Source: Acetobacteraceae bacterium
GTDB taxonomy: Bacteria; Pseudomonadota; Alphaproteobacteria; Acetobacterales; Acetobacteraceae
Direction: 5' to 3'
NCBI GenBank assembly: GCA_030039695.1
Contig: JASHVB010000267.1
Coordinates: 1 to 7,394 of the forward strand
DNA: 7,394 nucleotides
Part shown: piece by piece, positions 6,978 through 7,394 of the stretch
Layout: each line of letters starts with the position of its first letter
Position numbering within the stretch: position 1 is the stretch's first letter
Position numbers and translations under genes: made by a program
The notes under the pieces: generated by a model
What the model saw: only the letters and a program-made list of their open reading frames with translations
What the model was told of the DNA's origin: nothing
The model's database searches: none

Positions 6978-7214
6978 TCAGAGCCAAAGATAAGTCTTTG
7001 CGAGATCAAAACTCTTGGACGTCCACGTGTCTAGCAAGCGACCCAGGTTGCGCGTATCGTTACCGATGTCCGGCCGCCCGATCTTGATGACGCGATCCCC
7101 GAGATGCGCGAGCACCATGATGCAGTACCGACCGGAGAGGACGCGCGACATATTGATGATAGTGATGCCATCGAGGTGCGGCTTCTGCACGGTATCGGAT
7201 GGGAGTGGAATCAT
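6978..7214 (-). pseudogene. Truncated CaiB/BaiF (family III) CoA-transferase remnant
   Basis: 78-codon ORF whose residues 13-57 match the N-terminus of family III CoA-transferases: LDGITIINMSRVLSG, then VLAHLGDRVIKIGRP and GNDTR. Full members are about 390-400 residues, so over 80 percent is gone, including the catalytic Asp region. After residue about 57 (near position 7045) similarity stops; the last 20 or so residues (LLDTWTSKSFDLAKTYLWL) look like random read-through to a stop 12 bp before cioA. Conserved positions have also changed: the usual SGP is SGR, and the usual Glu of VIKxExP is Gly, which fits decay. The ATG at 7214 overlaps the tautomerase stop as ATGA, preserving what was probably a coupled gene pair. 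Translation of this stub could still occur but no activity is expected. Confidence 0.72.
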
Positions 7215-7394
7215 CCCGACGATCCCAGCCGCCCGACTGTGGCGAGCGCGGGCGACGACGTGTCACCGGGCATGCTACCGTGCAGTTCGCCAGTGAGGAA
7301 CTGGGCCCTGCCATAACCGAATGACCAGTCGGCGAGAGTGTTCTCGGCGACGCTTACCATCACGTCGGTCGGCTTGATCCCACACGAATGCTCG
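7211..7394 (-). CDS. Tautomerase_2-like protein, C-terminal part (N-terminus off the right edge)
   Basis: 60 codons open to the right edge, ending in TGA (7213-7211). The reading [20 protein letters not shown] then [12 protein letters not shown] matches the C-terminal signature of larger tautomerase-superfamily proteins (Tautomerase_2 type), in which a DVxVxxxE strand is followed by DWSFGxGxAQ. The N-terminal catalytic Pro lies outside the window. After the usual end at TGEL there are about 23 extra residues ([23 protein letters not shown]), low-complexity and possibly acquired through loss of the original stop. The stop overlaps the ATG of the CoA-transferase remnant. It is a different tautomerase subgroup from the 74-residue one downstream. 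Family assignment rests on this motif alone. Confidence 0.68.
   Translation of the reverse strand, partial: EHSCGIKPTDVMVSVAENTLADWSFGYGRAQFLTGELHGSMPGDTSSPALATVGRLGSSG

Noticed and set aside
6993..7006. FNR/ANR-like half site (TTGAT on the minus strand) upstream of cioA
   Set aside because: The left half is perfect but the expected ATCAA half is not present at the right spacing, so it does not support an anaerobic-regulator box.
7017..7029. Adjacent short palindromes GGACGTCC and CACGTG
   Set aside because: Six to eight bases each, within the remnant ORF; expected by chance in GC-rich DNA.

Overview
The window is GC-rich, densely coding proteobacterial DNA. The mix of a cyanide-insensitive-type cytochrome bd oxidase, a membrane triheme cytochrome c and an IorAB-type molybdenum hydroxylase fits an alphaproteobacterium (acetic acid bacteria or Rhizobiales-like) or a Burkholderiales member. 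I cannot fix the genus from sequence alone. Every supported gene lies on the minus strand, so transcription runs from the right edge to the left edge. No RNA genes, insertion sequences or CRISPR arrays were seen.

Layout in transcription order: (1) the C-terminal 60 codons of a tautomerase-family protein entering from the right edge (7394-7211). (2) A truncated, decayed N-terminal remnant of a CaiB/BaiF (family III) CoA-transferase (7214-6978), joined to (1) by an ATGA overlap. (3) cioA/cydA and cioB/cydB (6965-4561), a bd-type quinol oxidase with a short Q-loop. (4) A 103-bp gap holding a small perfect inverted repeat. (5) A short-chain dehydrogenase/reductase-like protein that lacks the catalytic Tyr (4457-3732). 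(6) A 74-residue 4-oxalocrotonate-tautomerase-like protein (3684-3460). (7) A membrane-anchored triheme cytochrome c (3447-2143). (8) An IorA-type [2Fe-2S] subunit (2131-1661). (9) An IorB-type molybdopterin subunit with a Tat-like leader (1668 to beyond the left edge).

Genes 6 to 9 are separated by 11-12 bp or overlap, so they look like one transcription unit, probably with the SDR as first gene and perhaps read through from cioAB. My functional reading is this: the Mo/[2Fe-2S] hydroxylase oxidises an aldehyde or N-heteroaromatic compound at the periplasmic face and passes electrons to the triheme cytochrome. The adjacent bd oxidase offers a quinol-consuming outlet. The SDR and the two tautomerases are probably accessory catabolic enzymes acting on enol/keto intermediates. 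The substrate is not determined.

The most interesting points are the co-directional packing of a respiratory oxidase with a molybdenum hydroxylase/cytochrome/tautomerase/SDR set, the SDR-fold protein with Ala where the catalytic Tyr should be, and the CoA-transferase remnant directly abutting cioA, which looks like a recombination scar.
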